The notes under the pieces were generated by a model that had not been told where the DNA came from, made no database searches, and worked only from the letters and a program-made list of their open reading frames with translations. A stretch of DNA of 64,000 nt from Cymodocea nodosa (Eukaryota; Streptophyta; Magnoliopsida; Alismatales; Cymodoceaceae), in contig CM072341.1 of NCBI GenBank assembly GCA_036874045.1, positions 9,870,501 to 9,934,500 on the forward strand, written 5' to 3'. This document shows positions 23,793-36,689 of the stretch, piece after piece. Numbering within the stretch: the stretch's first letter is position 1; every line of letters starts with the position of its first letter. Position numbers and translations under genes: made by a program.

Positions 23793-24012
23793 CTGTTGTG
23801 ATTCTGTATAACATAAACAAAAATTTAATAGAGATAAAATTAACATAGCTACTAACATATCCTCGTGAAGTTAGGTTATAACTCAATGGACTAAGTTTGT
23901 TGAGTTAAGTAATAACTCTACGATATTACTAACTACAATTAAACTTACATTTTTTCTTTCTATATATTTTCCTTCTTACTATATTATACATAGTTGCTTC
24001 AGTTATACTACT

Positions 24013-25206
24013 TCATTCAGCTTCCCTCCCATAGGAGGTATCAACTTCATTAACAGTTTTGTTGATAAGGTTAGGTATTGCTTGCATTGGCAATACTCCC
24101 ATAGGTCTACTTTCCATTGATTCCTTCTGTCTAGGGGGTATATTTTTATTCAAATTTTGATTTTGAATGACAGCATTTCCAAATACCCGATCTAGACGAT
24201 TGTTTAATTGTTGAATTATCTTTTCTAACTTCTCTATTCTAGATCCTTGCTCAATTAATGCTTCATAACTTATATTTTTGTCATTTATATTTTCTCTTCC
24301 CTGGAAATTGTTATTTTTCCAAGATAGGTTCGGGTGATTTCTCCAATTAGGGTTATAAGAATTTCCAAAGTTATCCTTCTAGTTTCTAGCATAAATGATA
24401 TCTAAATCATTAATGTTTGCATTCTTTTCTGCTAGTTTTTGATTTAATGATAACTCTTCTATTTTCTTTGTTAATTTAGTTAATTTAACTTCAAGCATAG
24501 TGTTTGAATCTATTTCATGCATTCCTCTTGGTAATATTCTTTTATTTGTGATAGCTTCAGCTAAATTTTCCCATTGTGCAGTTCTTTTTGCAAAGTTTTC
24601 TAAATATGCCCATGCTTCTTCACCACATAGTTTTAAAAATCCATTCTGACAAGTAGATTCTAATAAAGATTTCGTTGAAACATCTATGCCTTCATAAATT
24701 ATACCTATTAGATGTGCTTTACTCATTGCATGATGTAGACATTGAGTTAGTAAATCTTTAAATCTTTGAAAATATTTCCAAAATGATTCTCCCTATTTTT
24801 GGCTACACATTAATATTTCCTTTTTCTTTTTAATCGTTTGATGTGTTAGATAATATTTTTCCAAAAAAATAGAGCAAAATTCAGTCCATGCAGAAATTGA
24901 ATCAAGCGATAGAGTATATAACCATCTCTTAGCTATGTCTTTTAAATCAAAAGGGATATATCTAAGTTTAATAGCATCAATACTCATGTTCGGCATTTTC
25001 ATCATCTGACAAACTTCGTTAAATTCTCTAAGGAAATAATAGCCATCTTCTCTTTCTAATCCATGAAAGTGTGGCAATTGACTAATATAATTAGATTTCA
25101 GTTCAAACCTATTTCTCTCAAAGTTTGGCAGTCGAATACATGAAGGTTCATCAACTAATTCAGAATATAGAATTTCCCTTAATGGTTTTTCTACTAGAGC
25201 AGCCAT
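24013..25206 (-). pseudogene. gag: gag capsid ORF located next to F-box (element B)
   Basis: Starts MAALVEKPLREI at 25206. Same capsid motifs as 7990-9184: FHGLERED, YFLREFNEVCQMMK, AIKLRYIPFDLKD, WTEFCSIFLEKYY; then a stop near 24792 and the second half (SKAHLIGIIYEGID, EEAWAYLENFAKRTAQWE, NYNPNWRNHPNLSW), ending at a stop at 24013-24015. No zinc knuckle. Two stops in all, so less damaged than its neighbours. Order relative to F-box and LTR is the same as in A. Confidence 0.82.
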
Positions 25207-26335
25207 ATCTTCGTTCTCTTTTAAAAAAAGGTTAGCTACACCCCTAAGAATTTTGTTAAAGTCTAATTCAAAAAATATTTCAATACGCCTCTATGTTGAA
25301 TAATCCTGTGTAGGTGTTCTTACTAATCGTTTAGTGCTAGGAGAACGAATCCATGTGCTCCTAAACTCTTACATAAAGTAAAATAAAAGAAGATTAATTA
25401 CATACCAGTCTAAAGCTTTGTATTCAGTAAATAGTTGTTGACGGATGAAGTTGAATCAGTTGCTTCTCCTTCCAGTTCCCCAACAAATTTCTTTTCTTTC
25501 CTTAAGTGCTGGTAACTCGTAAATAACATTCTATTCTATATTTATAATGCACGTCCATAAAGCAAATGAATCTCGTTGCAAGAACGTGTCTTGTAATGTG
25601 TAATGTGGTTCCCATTTTTAAGGTTACGTGTTCACTTCTAATTTCAAATTTCAGTAATTGCTAAACTCATGAAGTTTTGTTCGTGGCTAAAAGAATAATC
25701 GTTTAGCTTAATCCACGAACTAACCTCGTTGAGTTATAGTTAACTCAACGGACTAACTTAGGTTACTGTTTGCTAACTCCACGGACTAACTTCGTTGAGT
25801 TATAGATAGCTCAACGAAGTGACCTATATATTAATATTGATCTCGTGGAGTTAAGCGTAACTCAATGGACTAAGTTCGTTGAGTTAACACTTAGCAAAAT
25901 TTTTCTATTACTCACTCTCCATATTAACTTCTATATTTTTTCTCTCCTACATTGTAAACTTAATTAAAGTTAAATACATGTCATAATGCAGTGTTCTAAT
26001 TAAAAATCATTTAAATCTGAACATTATATGCATATTTAACTTACAATTCATTTACTGTTATGCAGAATTTACATTTTTTTTTAATATGTAGATATATTCA
26101 AGCATTAACCAATCATCATGCATTTAATCCTGTCATTCATAAAATTTGTAAATCTTTTAAACAGTCTTGCACATCTTTAAATATCTATATAATATTCAAT
26201 ACAATTCTCAATTACATCAGTCATTCTCAAACACAAATGCAAAAACATCTAAAAAACCTTCATTTATATAAATATTGTTTTACATTACAATCAATCAGAT
26301 ATTTTTAATATAAGTATAAGTAGACGAACAATACA
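25207..26335 (-). other. Spacer of element B with hairpin cluster
   Basis: Colinear with 9185-10304 of A; hairpins at about 25735-25890. No gene; the small ORFs on the plus strand are AT-rich shadows. Confidence 0.55.
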
Positions 26336-26964
26336 ATTTAATCTTTCTTCCTAAGTTCATCTACTTCCTTCTAGAGCTTTTCTAATTGTTGCTCTAATTG
26401 ATTTATCTGCTCCTAACGATAGTTGTGCTTTCCAGAATTTCTATTCCTTCACTTCTCAATCCTAAAATGTTGTGGAGAAGCTCTGGTGTTATCTGTACAT
26501 CAGCTTACTCCATGTTGGAAATTAATTGTCCTTCTTCTTCTCTCAAATTTGCATAGAAACAAGGCACTAAATTTTCATATATTGGATGCCCTTTCTGTTG
26601 AGAAATAAATTGCAGTAGACCTTGGAACTCAAATAATTCTTTGATTTCCTACATACCGTCCTAGTTTACTGGTCTACTATAAATAAAATCATAACCCTTA
26701 ATCTCTTGGTATTTATTGTATGCTTCCTGACTCCAAAAGTGTACTTCATTCAGAACTGTTGCTTCAGTCGGGTCAGGAAGTTGAATTTGTTGCTCTAAAG
26801 GGGTTTGTTCTTGAATTTCCTCTTCCATGTGCTGAACTTTACTTTGTTGAAAATGACTTGGAGATTCCAGCCTTTTTGCTTCTACTTCTGTCTGTGGTAG
26901 AGAGTCAGTAGAACTCTCCACTCTTCTATCTTGAATTCTTTCTAAAATTTGCTAAAGAGTATCA
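26336..26964 (-). pseudogene. Remnant of the plant-transposon-domain ORF (element B)
   Basis: 26661-26921 encodes FWSQEAYNKYQEIKGYDF and RPVN in a Gln/Glu-rich context, as in A at about 11040-11190. About 400 bp of the A counterpart (the LNGKAHM to FYGDL part) is missing at about 26415. The copy stops being colinear with A near 26930, where the LTR of element D begins. Confidence 0.65.
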
Positions 26965-28603
26965 TGCTCTTTAGTTTGTTTGGATTAAAATGTTGCATAT
27001 TTTTATAGGATCTTATTGGTTAAATAGATTTACATGAGATTTATTAAAGTCATATTATACATTTATTTCATTATTTAACCAATAAGAACCAATCCCCATT
27101 TTATACAGTTAAAAGTAGGAAATTATTTCAAACATGCATCATTTATGAATTTTAGGGATGACTTGATACTTTGATGTATTTATTGTTATGAAAAGTTTAT
27201 AATTCAATAAAAGATCATGGAAATTGAAGATTGGAGAAAGAAAATCAAGTGGGATTTAATCCCAACTGTTGAATCAAAGATGGATCTCCAAACTTGGAAA
27301 CTCTCTATATAAAAGAGAGTGATGCACGTCTAGGTCTTCTCTCTTGGACTCTTTTGTTTTCCACCTCCAACACCACCAGCCGTCACCCCCTCTTGGAGCT
27401 CCACATCTTGAAGCAAGGAAGGAGAAGGCCGGTTATTCCACCACATCTCTTCAACTCGGATCTCATCATCTTCATTCCACAAGTCATTTCCAATGTGAAA
27501 GCCTTGATCCCACATCTTGGAGGAGGGACGTCCACCATTACAAGGGTTCTCTTCTTCATTTGTGAGGTTCCAAAAATCGTTTCTCCCCTTTCCCCTCTTC
27601 CTTGGCTTCAGATGTATCACTTTTTATCATGTTTCACGTAGGTAGTTATTTATGTTCTTAGTTTTCATTGTAATAGGGTAAAAGTAGAAAACAGATTTGT
27701 TGTTATTTGTTTGTTCCTTTTTGAATCTGTGAATCTTTGTTCTTTTCATCTGAAAATCATAAAAATAGGTGCTGTTATTGATATATATTCATATATTGTT
27801 GTTTGTCGATGTTGAAATCCGGATATTACATTCTGTTATGCATGAAACAACATAGAATTCGTTGAAGGTTGTGCATGTTGTTTGCAGATTTGTAGTTTTG
27901 TTGATCTGTTTTTATTCCGAGAGTTCATATGCATTCTGGAGTAATTATGTTTAACTGAAAATTATGAAAAAAACCTTAATCGTGATATTATAAGTCTTCT
28001 ATGATTCTCTAAAATTTCATAGCAATCTGAGAAGATTTGTTGCCATTTTGAAGCTATAACTCTATCGAGCACATAATTCGGTCTGAGACTCTTTTTCCGT
28101 GATTGTAACATGTTTTTCTCACAACTCAGATGGCATAAAAATTCGAATAAATATTTCATTAATATCTACATTCTGTCTATTTTGCAACGCATCTGATTTT
28201 GTAATTTTTGGTTTAGTAATTCGGGATTTATAAGGTTTTTAAGATACTATTATTAACGCGCAGAAGTTTCTAATTTTATGCATCATTTTCAATCCCCGAA
28301 TTTCAGTCATATCCTTCGTGCGTTTTTAAGTGTGAAAATTTTTATCTGAAGTCCACATTAAAGATCTGATTGAGATTAAATTTTTAGTCTAATCTATTGA
28401 TTGGTCAATAAATTAAAAATCCGTGGACTTACCTTTTTTGTAGTCTAATCTATATTTGGAAAGTATTTGCTTACCATATTCTTGTAATTAGAATCCTAGA
28501 TTATCCCCATTTCTCTGTGGTTCGACCTGTACTTGCCGACATACTTCATTGGACGTCGTGCACTTGCGGTAATTAAATTTAAAACTTCTAAAAAATTTGA
28601 ACA
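26965..28603 (+). mobile_element. 5' LTR of Athila-like element D
   Basis: Right end CA at 28602-28603, followed by AGTTTT and the PBS. The left end is uncertain: TG at 26965, 26978 and 26991 are all possible. TATATAAAA at 27306-27314 is a good promoter candidate, with a less AT-rich transcribed part after it. Carries the gypsy signature GACCTGTACTTGC (28524-28536) and GTGCACTTGCGG (28558-28569). ORFs at 27294-27641 are not supported as genes. Confidence 0.8.
27306..27314 (+). promoter_or_regulatory. TATA box in D LTR
   Basis: TATATAAAA within the LTR, about 1.3 kb before the PBS; a likely start point of element transcription just downstream. Confidence 0.55.
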
Positions 28604-28609
28604 AGTTTT

Positions 28610-28627
28610 TGGTGCCATTGTCGGGGA
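28610..28627 (+). other. Primer binding site (tRNA-Asp type) of element D
   Basis: TGGTGCCATTGTCGGGGA, matching the tRNA-Asp PBS of Athila elements with a C-to-T change; six bases after the LTR end. Confidence 0.9.
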
Positions 28628-28716
28628 CTTAGCACGGTATAATCTAGGTTTTAATTTTTTAGATTAGACTTGAGCCTTTTAAGTGTTTTGGTTGTGCATC
28701 TTCAAAGGAGATAATT

Positions 28717-30792
28717 ATGGAAAATAATTTCTATGCCTTTGGAGATGAATGTTCTCTTTATTGTGACTTATGTCATGTAGAGGGGCATACCACAACCAAT
28801 TTCATTTTTTATTATTATCCACCTCAACCATTAGAAAATGTTAAACAATGTAATAAATGTTTAATGTTAGGACATAATGAAGAAGAATGTTTACAAAACC
28901 CTGAAGATGAAATAGTAAAAGCCATTAATTCAATTAATTACTATCATGAAGAAAATGAATGTCAAAATTATTATACTCAACCAACTATTTATGAACAACC
29001 AATTGAGGAAAAAGAATTTAGAATTATGAGTGAGGTGCAAGCCTTAGGTAAACAAATTGAAGATCTAGCTAGGATGGTAGAAGAAGAAGGTTATGAGATA
29101 AATCCATCTATAGGATTAGAGGAGTCTTCAATCCAACCTAGTGAAGAGGTAAAGCACCAATTTCAAATTAATATAGAAAGAGAACGAGAGGATAATCTAG
29201 AAAATTTTGTAATAATTGAAGAAAATAATGAAAATAGTGGGAAAAATTTAAGTGAAGAAAGTGACTTAGTAGATGCTTATGTAACACTTAGATTAGGTAA
29301 CGTCACTCATAAGACCCCACCCATAAGAGAAGAAAATGAAATAATTAGACAAGAAGAAGAAAATAAGAAAAATGAAAATATTGAAAATCAACATAGTAAC
29401 TTTGATAGAGGAGTAGATTTAGAATCTAAAGAAAATCATTTAGAACCTACTCAACCCATAGCTTTAGCACCTTATCCTGATAGGTTAAAATCAAATGAAA
29501 ATATAAAAAATGAAGACATTGAAAGAATTTTTAAACAAGTGCAAGTTAATATACCTCTCCTTGATTTATTAAAACAAATACCTAACTGTGCTAAATTTCT
29601 TAAGGGATGGTGCACTAAGAAGAGAATCAGGAAAGTCATTAAGAGAGCCTTTTTAGCTCAAAAAGCTAGTTCTCCTTTTACCAACCACCTTCCTTTTAAG
29701 TTAGATGATCCAGGTACTCCTTTGATTTCTTGTATTATTGGGGATAAAACATTAGATAAAGCTCTCATAGATTTGGGAGCTGGAATTAATGTCATGCCTA
29801 GTAGTGTTTTTGAATCCCTAGGATTAGAGGGCCTAGTCAACACCAAAACCATTGTACAGTTAACTGATAGGTCTTTAAGATACCCTCGAGGGAAGATTGA
29901 GGATGTCTTAATTAGGATTAGAGATTGTATTTACCCTATAGATTTTTTAGTTTTAGAAACCTGTAATTCTCTACATAAGTCTGATTTTATTCCTCTTATT
30001 TTGGGTAGACCATTTTTGGCCACTGCTGAGGCAGTGATTAATTGTAAGTTAGGTGTCATGAGGTTGACTTATGGAGATAACAGAATTGAGTTGAATGTTT
30101 TCCATCCTAAAGGAGGAACAAGTGAGGAGCATAAAGATGATGAAGTGAGTGCACATATGCTCCAATTTTTTGACGATGAAGAGGATGGAATGGATGAGCT
30201 TGTGCAAGTAAAGATGCTGAATGTTTTAAATGAATCAAACTCAGGAATGAGATGTGAAGATGATGAAGTTGAGATCATTGGAGGAGAGGATGAGGAGAGC
30301 CAAGTTTGGGAACTCCCCACCAATACTCCACATGAACTACCAACTTTAGAAGCTCCTTCATTAGAGTTGAAACATTTACCTGATAATTTGAAATATGGAT
30401 TTTTAGGAGAACATGAGACTTTTCCAGTGATTATTGCAAATGACTTGTCTAGAGAACAAGAGCTGAGTTTGTTAGATTTGCTGAGGGAATTTAAAGAAGC
30501 CATTGGTTGGACTATGGCAGATATCAAAGGTATAAGTCCTGCTATCTGTCAACATAGAATTTATTTGGAAGATAATGTTGGGCTCTCTCATGAGTTTCAA
30601 AGGAGATTAAACCCTAGCATACGAGAGGTAGTGAAAAAAGAAATAATTAAACTTTTGGATAATGATATCATCTACCCAATCTCTGATAGCACTTGGGTCA
30701 GTCCTATTCAGGTTGTCCCTAAGAAATCTGGAGTGACGGTAGTAGCAAATGATAAGAACGAGCTCATCCCTGTGAGGAAGCAAACTGGTTGG
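28717..30792 (+). pseudogene. gag zinc knuckles, protease and RT start of element D (part 1)
   Basis: ATG 28717 lies 90 bp after the PBS. Residues 16-29 form a knuckle that lost its last Cys (C-x2-C-x4-H-x4-F); residues 45-58 form a perfect one (CNKCLMLGHNEEEC). Then an acidic region, VTLRLG, CAKFLKGWCTKKR, the protease D-L-G at 352-354 and LILGRPFLAT, then the RT N-terminus (WVSPIQVVPKKSG). The frame is open for ~690 codons and is cut at 30792 by a solo LTR after KQTGW; the tail past 30792 is LTR-derived. No capsid domain precedes the knuckles. Best-preserved retroelement ORF in the window. Confidence 0.9.
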
Positions 30793-32328
30793 TGTTCAAA
30801 CTTTAATTTTACCCATTTTTAATGAATTTTATAAGTAATTTTGCATGATATTATATATCTATGGTGGATAAATGATATTAATTATGGGTAATATAAGTCT
30901 TGAAATATAGTGCAATATAGAAATTTAATTAACAAGTGCATCCCCCATTGGATATAATTTTACATGGAACACATTGATTTATTTTGCATGTCCTATGTTG
31001 GCTAACGTCTCTTGGAGTTCAACTTCCATTAATTGTAGGTAACATATATATGAGAGGAGCTTAATGCAAAAGACCAAAGAAGATGTAAAGAATCAAAAGT
31101 TGGTGGACTAAACTTTAAAGAAGAGGACATGCCAACACCTTATTGGCCCTCCTAGATCTATGGCATCTTATTGGCTTGGTGATAAAACCAAGGTGCCACA
31201 TCAAAGAGAGAGAAGACAAAACAACATAAATACAAGGGGAGAGGAATTTCGTCCAAGACCTTGGTGCTTCCAACAAGAGAAAGAAGGAGGAGAAGAAGCT
31301 TGGAGGTGAGGCTTGTGCTTCCAAAGAGAGACCATCCATTCATGCTATTCACCATTCCAAGGGCTAAGGAGAAGACGTCCAAGCTTGGAGATGGATTTGC
31401 TGCCAAGTTCCATTGAATTCAAAGCTCTAGAGAAGAAGATAAGAAGCTCCTAAGGTAGTGACAACTCTTAGAGTTTATTATTTTCTTGTATAGAAGGAAG
31501 AATTGATGAGAAATGGTGGTGAACATCTCAATTATATGTCTTCTTAGCTAGATAGAGTTCAATGAATGTATATGAATGTTTAATTCTTCTTTTCAACTTC
31601 TAATTTGCATCCTCTATTCACGTGTATTGTTGGGGCTGTTGGTGAGGCTTTCACACGAGTGAATGACACTCATCAATGGTGGCTTAGCGCATTTGAGAAG
31701 AAGGTGTGAATTGAAAGAAGAAGAAAATAAGTGTTGATGTTCATTTGAATGAAGAACCTATCACTTATATCTAGTTGTTAATTTTAATTTCAGTAGTTAA
31801 TTGAGTTTGTTATATCTTATATTGATCACATTTTGTCCTAATCAATCTCCAAAAAGAATTTCTAATGCAAGTAGTATAGTATAGTTTAGCTAGATTAGCA
31901 AATAACATAGTTGCATGCATTTAGTATAAATTAGAATAGAGTAGTATAGTCTATTGAACCTTGTTGTTTTATTTTTCTTTCCTTAATATTGATGCATTGA
32001 TATCACTTCTGAAATCACGTGGAACTTGTGTGCATGTTATAATTGAATGAGTTGATAGATTTACAAGTAAAGAAATTGTTCACATCACCATTTTCCACTA
32101 CAAATTGCCTTGAAATTGCATGATTTGTGAGCTTGTGTTAACTTTGATTATTCTACATTCACATGTCATTAATTTACTGAAGTATACCTAAGAGCTTGAA
32201 GAACAAGTTGAGTAATAGTTGATTAAGTCATAAACACAATCCTTGTGGAAGAATGACCTGTATTTGCCATGTACACCAAAAGAACTGTGCACTTGTAGTA
32301 TAGCTTGAGCTAAAAATATAGCTCAACA
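30793..32328 (+). mobile_element. Solo LTR inside pol of element D
   Basis: TGTTCAAAC at 30793, GCTCAACA ending at 32328, flanked by perfect 5-bp target duplications gttgg (30788-30792 and 32329-32333). Removing it and one duplication rejoins KQTGW with CIDYRKL. 1536 bp; plus orientation is shown by GACCTGTATTTGC (32255-32267) and GTGCACTTGTAG (32287-32298), so it is a gypsy LTR of a family other than A or D. Confidence 0.93.
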
Positions 32329-32333
32329 GTTGG

Positions 32334-34788
32334 CGTGTGTGTATTGATTATAGGAAGCTCAAGGCCGCCACTAGGAAGGATCTTTTTCCATTGCCCTTTA
32401 TTGATCAAATGTTAGAAAGATTAGCAAGGCAAGAATATTATTACTTTCTTGATGGATACTCGGGTTATAATCAAATTACTATGGCACCTGAAGACCAAGA
32501 GAAGACAACCTTCACATACCCTTTTGGAACCTTTGCATATAGGCAAATGCCTTTTGGACTTTGTAATGCACTAGCAACTTTCCAAAGGTGCATGATGGGT
32601 ATTTTTAATGAAATGATTGAAAGTTGTCTTGAGATTTTCATGGATGATTTTTTTGTTTTTGGATCTTCATATGATGAATGTTTGAAGAACTTAAGATTAG
32701 TGCTAGAAAGATGCAAATTGAAGAAGCTGGTCTTAAATTGGGAGAAGTGTCATTTCATGGTCCAAAGTGGAATTGTGTTGGGACATGTGGTCTCTAAGAG
32801 AGGATTGGAAGTGGATAAGGCAAAAGTGGAATTAATTGCCAATCTACCTGAGCCTAAAATAGTTAAAGATATAAGATCTTTTCTAGGCCATGCTAGATTT
32901 TACAAGAGGTTCATTAAGGATTTTAGCAAGATAGTTAGACCCTTAACGAACTTGTTAAAAGATGTCCCATTTTTGTTCAACCAAGAGTGCAAGGAAGCAT
33001 TTTATAAGATTAAGAATCAGCTTGTATCATCCCCTATTGTCTAATCTCCTAATTGGGCATATCCTTTTGAGGTTATGTGTGATGCTTCTAATTTTGCAGT
33101 AGGGGCTGTATTGGGACAAAAGATTGATAAGCTTCCATATGTAATTTGTTATGCCAGCAAAATCCTCAATGATGCTCAACTCAATTATGCAATCACGGAA
33201 AAAGAACTTTTGGCTGTTGTATTTGCTTTGGAGAAATTTAGGTCATATCTGATTGGAGCCAAAGTAATTGTGTATACAGATCATGTAGCATTAAAGTATT
33301 TGTTGGCAAAGAAGGATGCCAAATCACGTTTGATGAGATGGATTTTATTGCTGCAGGAATTTGATATTGAAATCAAAGACAAGAAAGGATGTGAAAATGT
33401 TGTAGCTGATCATTTATCCAGACTGCAGTTAGCACCCTCAAATTTAGAAGTTGGAGAGTCATTTCCTAATGAGCAAGTTTTAATGGTTAATGTCATCCCA
33501 TGGTTTGCAAATATTGTTAATTATTTAGTCATGGGATCGATGCCACATGATTGGACAAGGTAGGATAGGAAGATCTTCTTGTCTTGAGTCAAGTATTTTT
33601 ACTGGGATGATCCTTATTTGTTTAAGCAATGCCCAGACTTGATCTTGAGACGTTGCATCCCTAACAATGAGGTTAGGAGTGTTCTTTTCTTTTGCCATGA
33701 TCAAGCATGTGGAGGACATTTCAGCTCTGGGAAGACTGCTGCCAAGGTGCTGCAGTGTGGATTTTACTGGCCAACTTTATTCAAGGATGCACATCAGTAT
33801 TGTATAAGTTGTGCCAGATGTCAACAACTGGGAAAAATTTCAAAGAGGAACATGATGCCTCTCAACCCCATTATTGAAGTCGAAGTATTTGATGTTTGGA
33901 GGATTGACTTCATGGGCCCATTTCCCATTTCAGTAGGATATCTTTGTGTTGTTGGTAGTTGATTATATTTCCAAGTGGATTGAAGCTATCCCTACTAGAA
34001 CTAATGATAACAAGGTAGTTGTGAAATTTGTAAGAAATAATATTATATCAAGGTTTGGTATGCCTAGAGCTATTATAAGTGATAGGGGCACACAATTCTG
34101 CAACAGAAGTTTTGAGGCTTTAATGAGAAAATATGGAATTGTGCATAAAATTGCTACCCTTTATCACCCCCAAACGTGTGGTCAAGTTGAGAGTGCTAAT
34201 AAACAAATTAAGACAATTTTGGAAAAGATGGTTAACCACACAAGAAGGGATTGGGCAGATAAGTTAGTGAATGCACTATGGGCATACCGAACTGCTTACA
34301 AGACTACCCTTAGAATGACTCCCTATAGAATGGTATATGGGAAAGCTTGTTACTTGCTGGCAGAATTAGAGCATAAAGCTTTTTGGGCTATAAAGAAACT
34401 CAATTTGGATTTAGAAGTAGCTGGCCCACTTAGGAAGTTTCAATTGGCAGAATTAGAGGAGATGAGGGATGAAGCTTATGTAAGAACTGTCTCAGGGAAA
34501 GAGAAAATGAAAGCTATTCATGATAAAAAGATAAGTAAGAAATCATTTGTCCCTAGACAAGATGTTTGGTTATATATGTTTAGGCTTCATACTCATCCTG
34601 GTAAGTTAAGATCTCGTTGGGCTGGGCCTTTTGTGGTGCATAAGGTATATCCTTATGGTTCCGTAGATATCAAGAATCCTAAAGACCACACCATTTTCAA
34701 AGTTAATGGACAAAGGCTCAAACCTGTTCTTAAGACACCTGCTGGTATTGATTTCAAAGCTAGAGAGGGGAATTTGCAAGAACCTTAG
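32334..34788 (+). pseudogene. pol: pol (RT, RNase H, integrase) of element D, part 2
   Basis: RT continues [30 protein letters not shown] and the catalytic IFMDDF. A stop at 33043 (VSSPIV-stop) is followed by RNase H ([41 protein letters not shown]). Two stops at about 33562-33587. Integrase has [10 protein letters not shown] ... CISCARCQ, Asp in RIDFMGPFP, a frame break near 33945, then ISDRGTQF and [11 protein letters not shown], so all three D-D-E residues are present, and a C-terminal RWAGPFVVHKVYPYG module ending at 34788. Same clade as A, but clearly a different family. Confidence 0.93.
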
Positions 34789-35379
34789 TATAAATAAATG
34801 GAATAGCAGATTTTGTTTTTCCTTTCCTTTTATCTTTGTTTTGTGTGTTTTCTTTTAGTTTGTTTCACTATCTTAGTTTAGTTTAGTAGTTAGAAGTTTT
34901 ATTTTATTTTACTCTTTTGTTGTCTATTTTTCTTATTTGTGGTATTGTGGAGTGTGTTCTTATTTTATTGTATGGAGATTATCTAATGTGCATTATTGTT
35001 ATAATTGTTGTTTCATTGCTGAAATTTATGTTTATTATTTCATGTGCTGAAATACTTATTATTGTTTTATCATAACTGTTGCTTATCCACATATAGCTCT
35101 TGTAGAAGTTTTACACAGGTTTAACACATGGAGAATACAAAAGCTAGGAAGAACCGTCAATCAAAAGGGAAAACAAAGCAACAAGCACAACCAGCAAAAG
35201 TAACATGGGTAGAAAAAGGAAAAGCTCTTGTCACCGCAGCACAACCATCTACAAGCGCAAGAAATTCCAATGACAAACAAAGATGAAGAGTCAACGATGA
35301 CGAATGTGAAACCACGAAAGAAGATGGATGCAGAAATTCAACGCTTTATTGATCAGATTGACCAGGGTTTTTCTTTCTT
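34789..35379 (+). other. 3' spacer of element D and start of its 3' ORF
   Basis: After IN comes a T-rich spacer. An ATG at 35128 opens a 52-codon Lys/Gln-rich frame (MENTKARKNRQSKGKT) that ends at 35284-35286; it looks like the basic N-terminus of the 3' ORF that A has at 12517-10305. Element D is cut at 35379 by a copia LTR; its PPT and 3' LTR are missing. Confidence 0.5.
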
Positions 35380-36686
35380 TGATTAGTATATAATTTAATG
35401 ATGCATGAATAAGACAACATGTAGTAGGCTGAAACAGTTATTTCATTATAGATTATGATAGAAAATCGGAGAGTTAGAAAGCTAACTATTCGAAATGACT
35501 AGAAAGTTTCGGAAGGTTACAGACTTAACCATCCGAAACATAAGTTAGTAAATTTCCCACGTGTACAAATCCAAACAGAAGCTTAAAGGGATTTTTCAGA
35601 GAGTTAGAAAGTTAACTATCCGAAAAACAAGAAGTTTCAAAAGGTTACAGATTTAACTATTCGAAACTTAAGTCATTCTATTATGCACGTGCAAAAATAA
35701 GAAGATAGTAGTCGGAAGCTTAAAAGAAGAAAATTGGAGAGTTACTGTAGCTAACTATCCGATAATCAAGAACATTTCGGCGAGTTACAATTACAAGTAT
35801 CTGAACTTAAGACACATCACGTGTATGACTTAAATCTCACGTGACAAAAGGACTTAAGTGGATTTTCAGTGAGTTACAAACATCCTTCGAAAAGTTACAT
35901 AGCTAACTATCTGAAAGTCTAAGAAAATTGGAAGGTTATCTTGAAACACCTTTCCAAATGGTAACTTACCATATTTAGACCTGCAAACTCAGCAAGTACA
36001 GTAGAATCAATCCGTTGAAGAGAAAATATGATCGTTGGACTTACAAGCATAAATACAAACAAATCATTCAATATTTAGCAGAGCTTACAAGTTAGATTAC
36101 ATATATAATCACATATAGAGATATAGTATACATTGCAGATCAACTACTATTATAGAAGAAAGCTCAAGTCAGATTAACTATAACAAAGAATCGATTGAAA
36201 GCTAGATATACAAGAAGATTCTCAAAGCTCTCCAAGTGTTGAAAGTCTGATCCAAGAAGGACCATTTGGTTTGTGGCTTCTACCTTAAAGCTTCACTCAA
36301 GCTATTGGTTTGAGTTTCACCCTGAAAACTCAAGAGGTTGGTTTACTAAAGTTTATACCTGAAAACTTCTATGTAGTTGGTTAGAGCTACGACTAGAAAG
36401 CTCAAGTGAATGGTTGGTTCTTGCTTCGACCTGAAAGCAAGTGTATGTAAGTGTTGAGACACTTAGTGAAGCCCAAGTGATCCTTGGGGGTGAACTAGCC
36501 GAGTTGGTGAACTACCTAAAAATTCCCTTGTGTTTCTTATTTATATTTTCGTTGTGCATGTTTTATATATCTGTTTAGTACTTGTTCAAACTGCTTATTC
36601 AAATTGGTTAATCAATTCAGAATAAGTTTAAAACTACACATAGACACCATTCACCCCCCCTTTGGTGAAGCCATTAGGTCCTAACA
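35380..36686 (+). mobile_element. Copia LTR at a recombinant junction
   Basis: Ends in the SIRE-like CACCATTCACCCCCC and AGGTCCTAACA (36686). The likely start is TGATTAG at 35380; 1307 bp is close to the 1293 bp of the intact family member at 52802-54094. Flanks do not match (ttctt left, tttta right), the left side is gypsy D and the right side is copia F pol. Rich in hairpins (35508-35519 with 35526-35537) and CACGTG boxes (35558, 35686, 35818, 35838). No PBS follows. Confidence 0.8.
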
Positions 36687-36689
36687 TTT

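Noticed and set aside
2854..26960. Reading A plus B as one tandem LTR-internal-LTR-internal array made by unequal recombination
   Set aside because: The B LTR is interrupted at 2853/19787 with a 5-bp duplication and distinct TG and CA ends, which shows insertion rather than recombination.
27294..27641. Overlapping ORFs on both strands in the D LTR
   Set aside because: They fall just downstream of the LTR TATA box in the likely 5' untranslated part; no recognisable domain, and both strands are open only because the stretch has more G+C.
30069..30527. Ser-rich minus-strand ORF of 152 codons
   Set aside because: Antisense shadow of the acidic part of the D gag-protease ORF.
35461..35860. Regularly spaced short repeats that could suggest a CRISPR-like array
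   Set aside because: Units are imperfect inverted repeats of differing sequence inside a plant copia LTR, with no constant repeat/spacer size.
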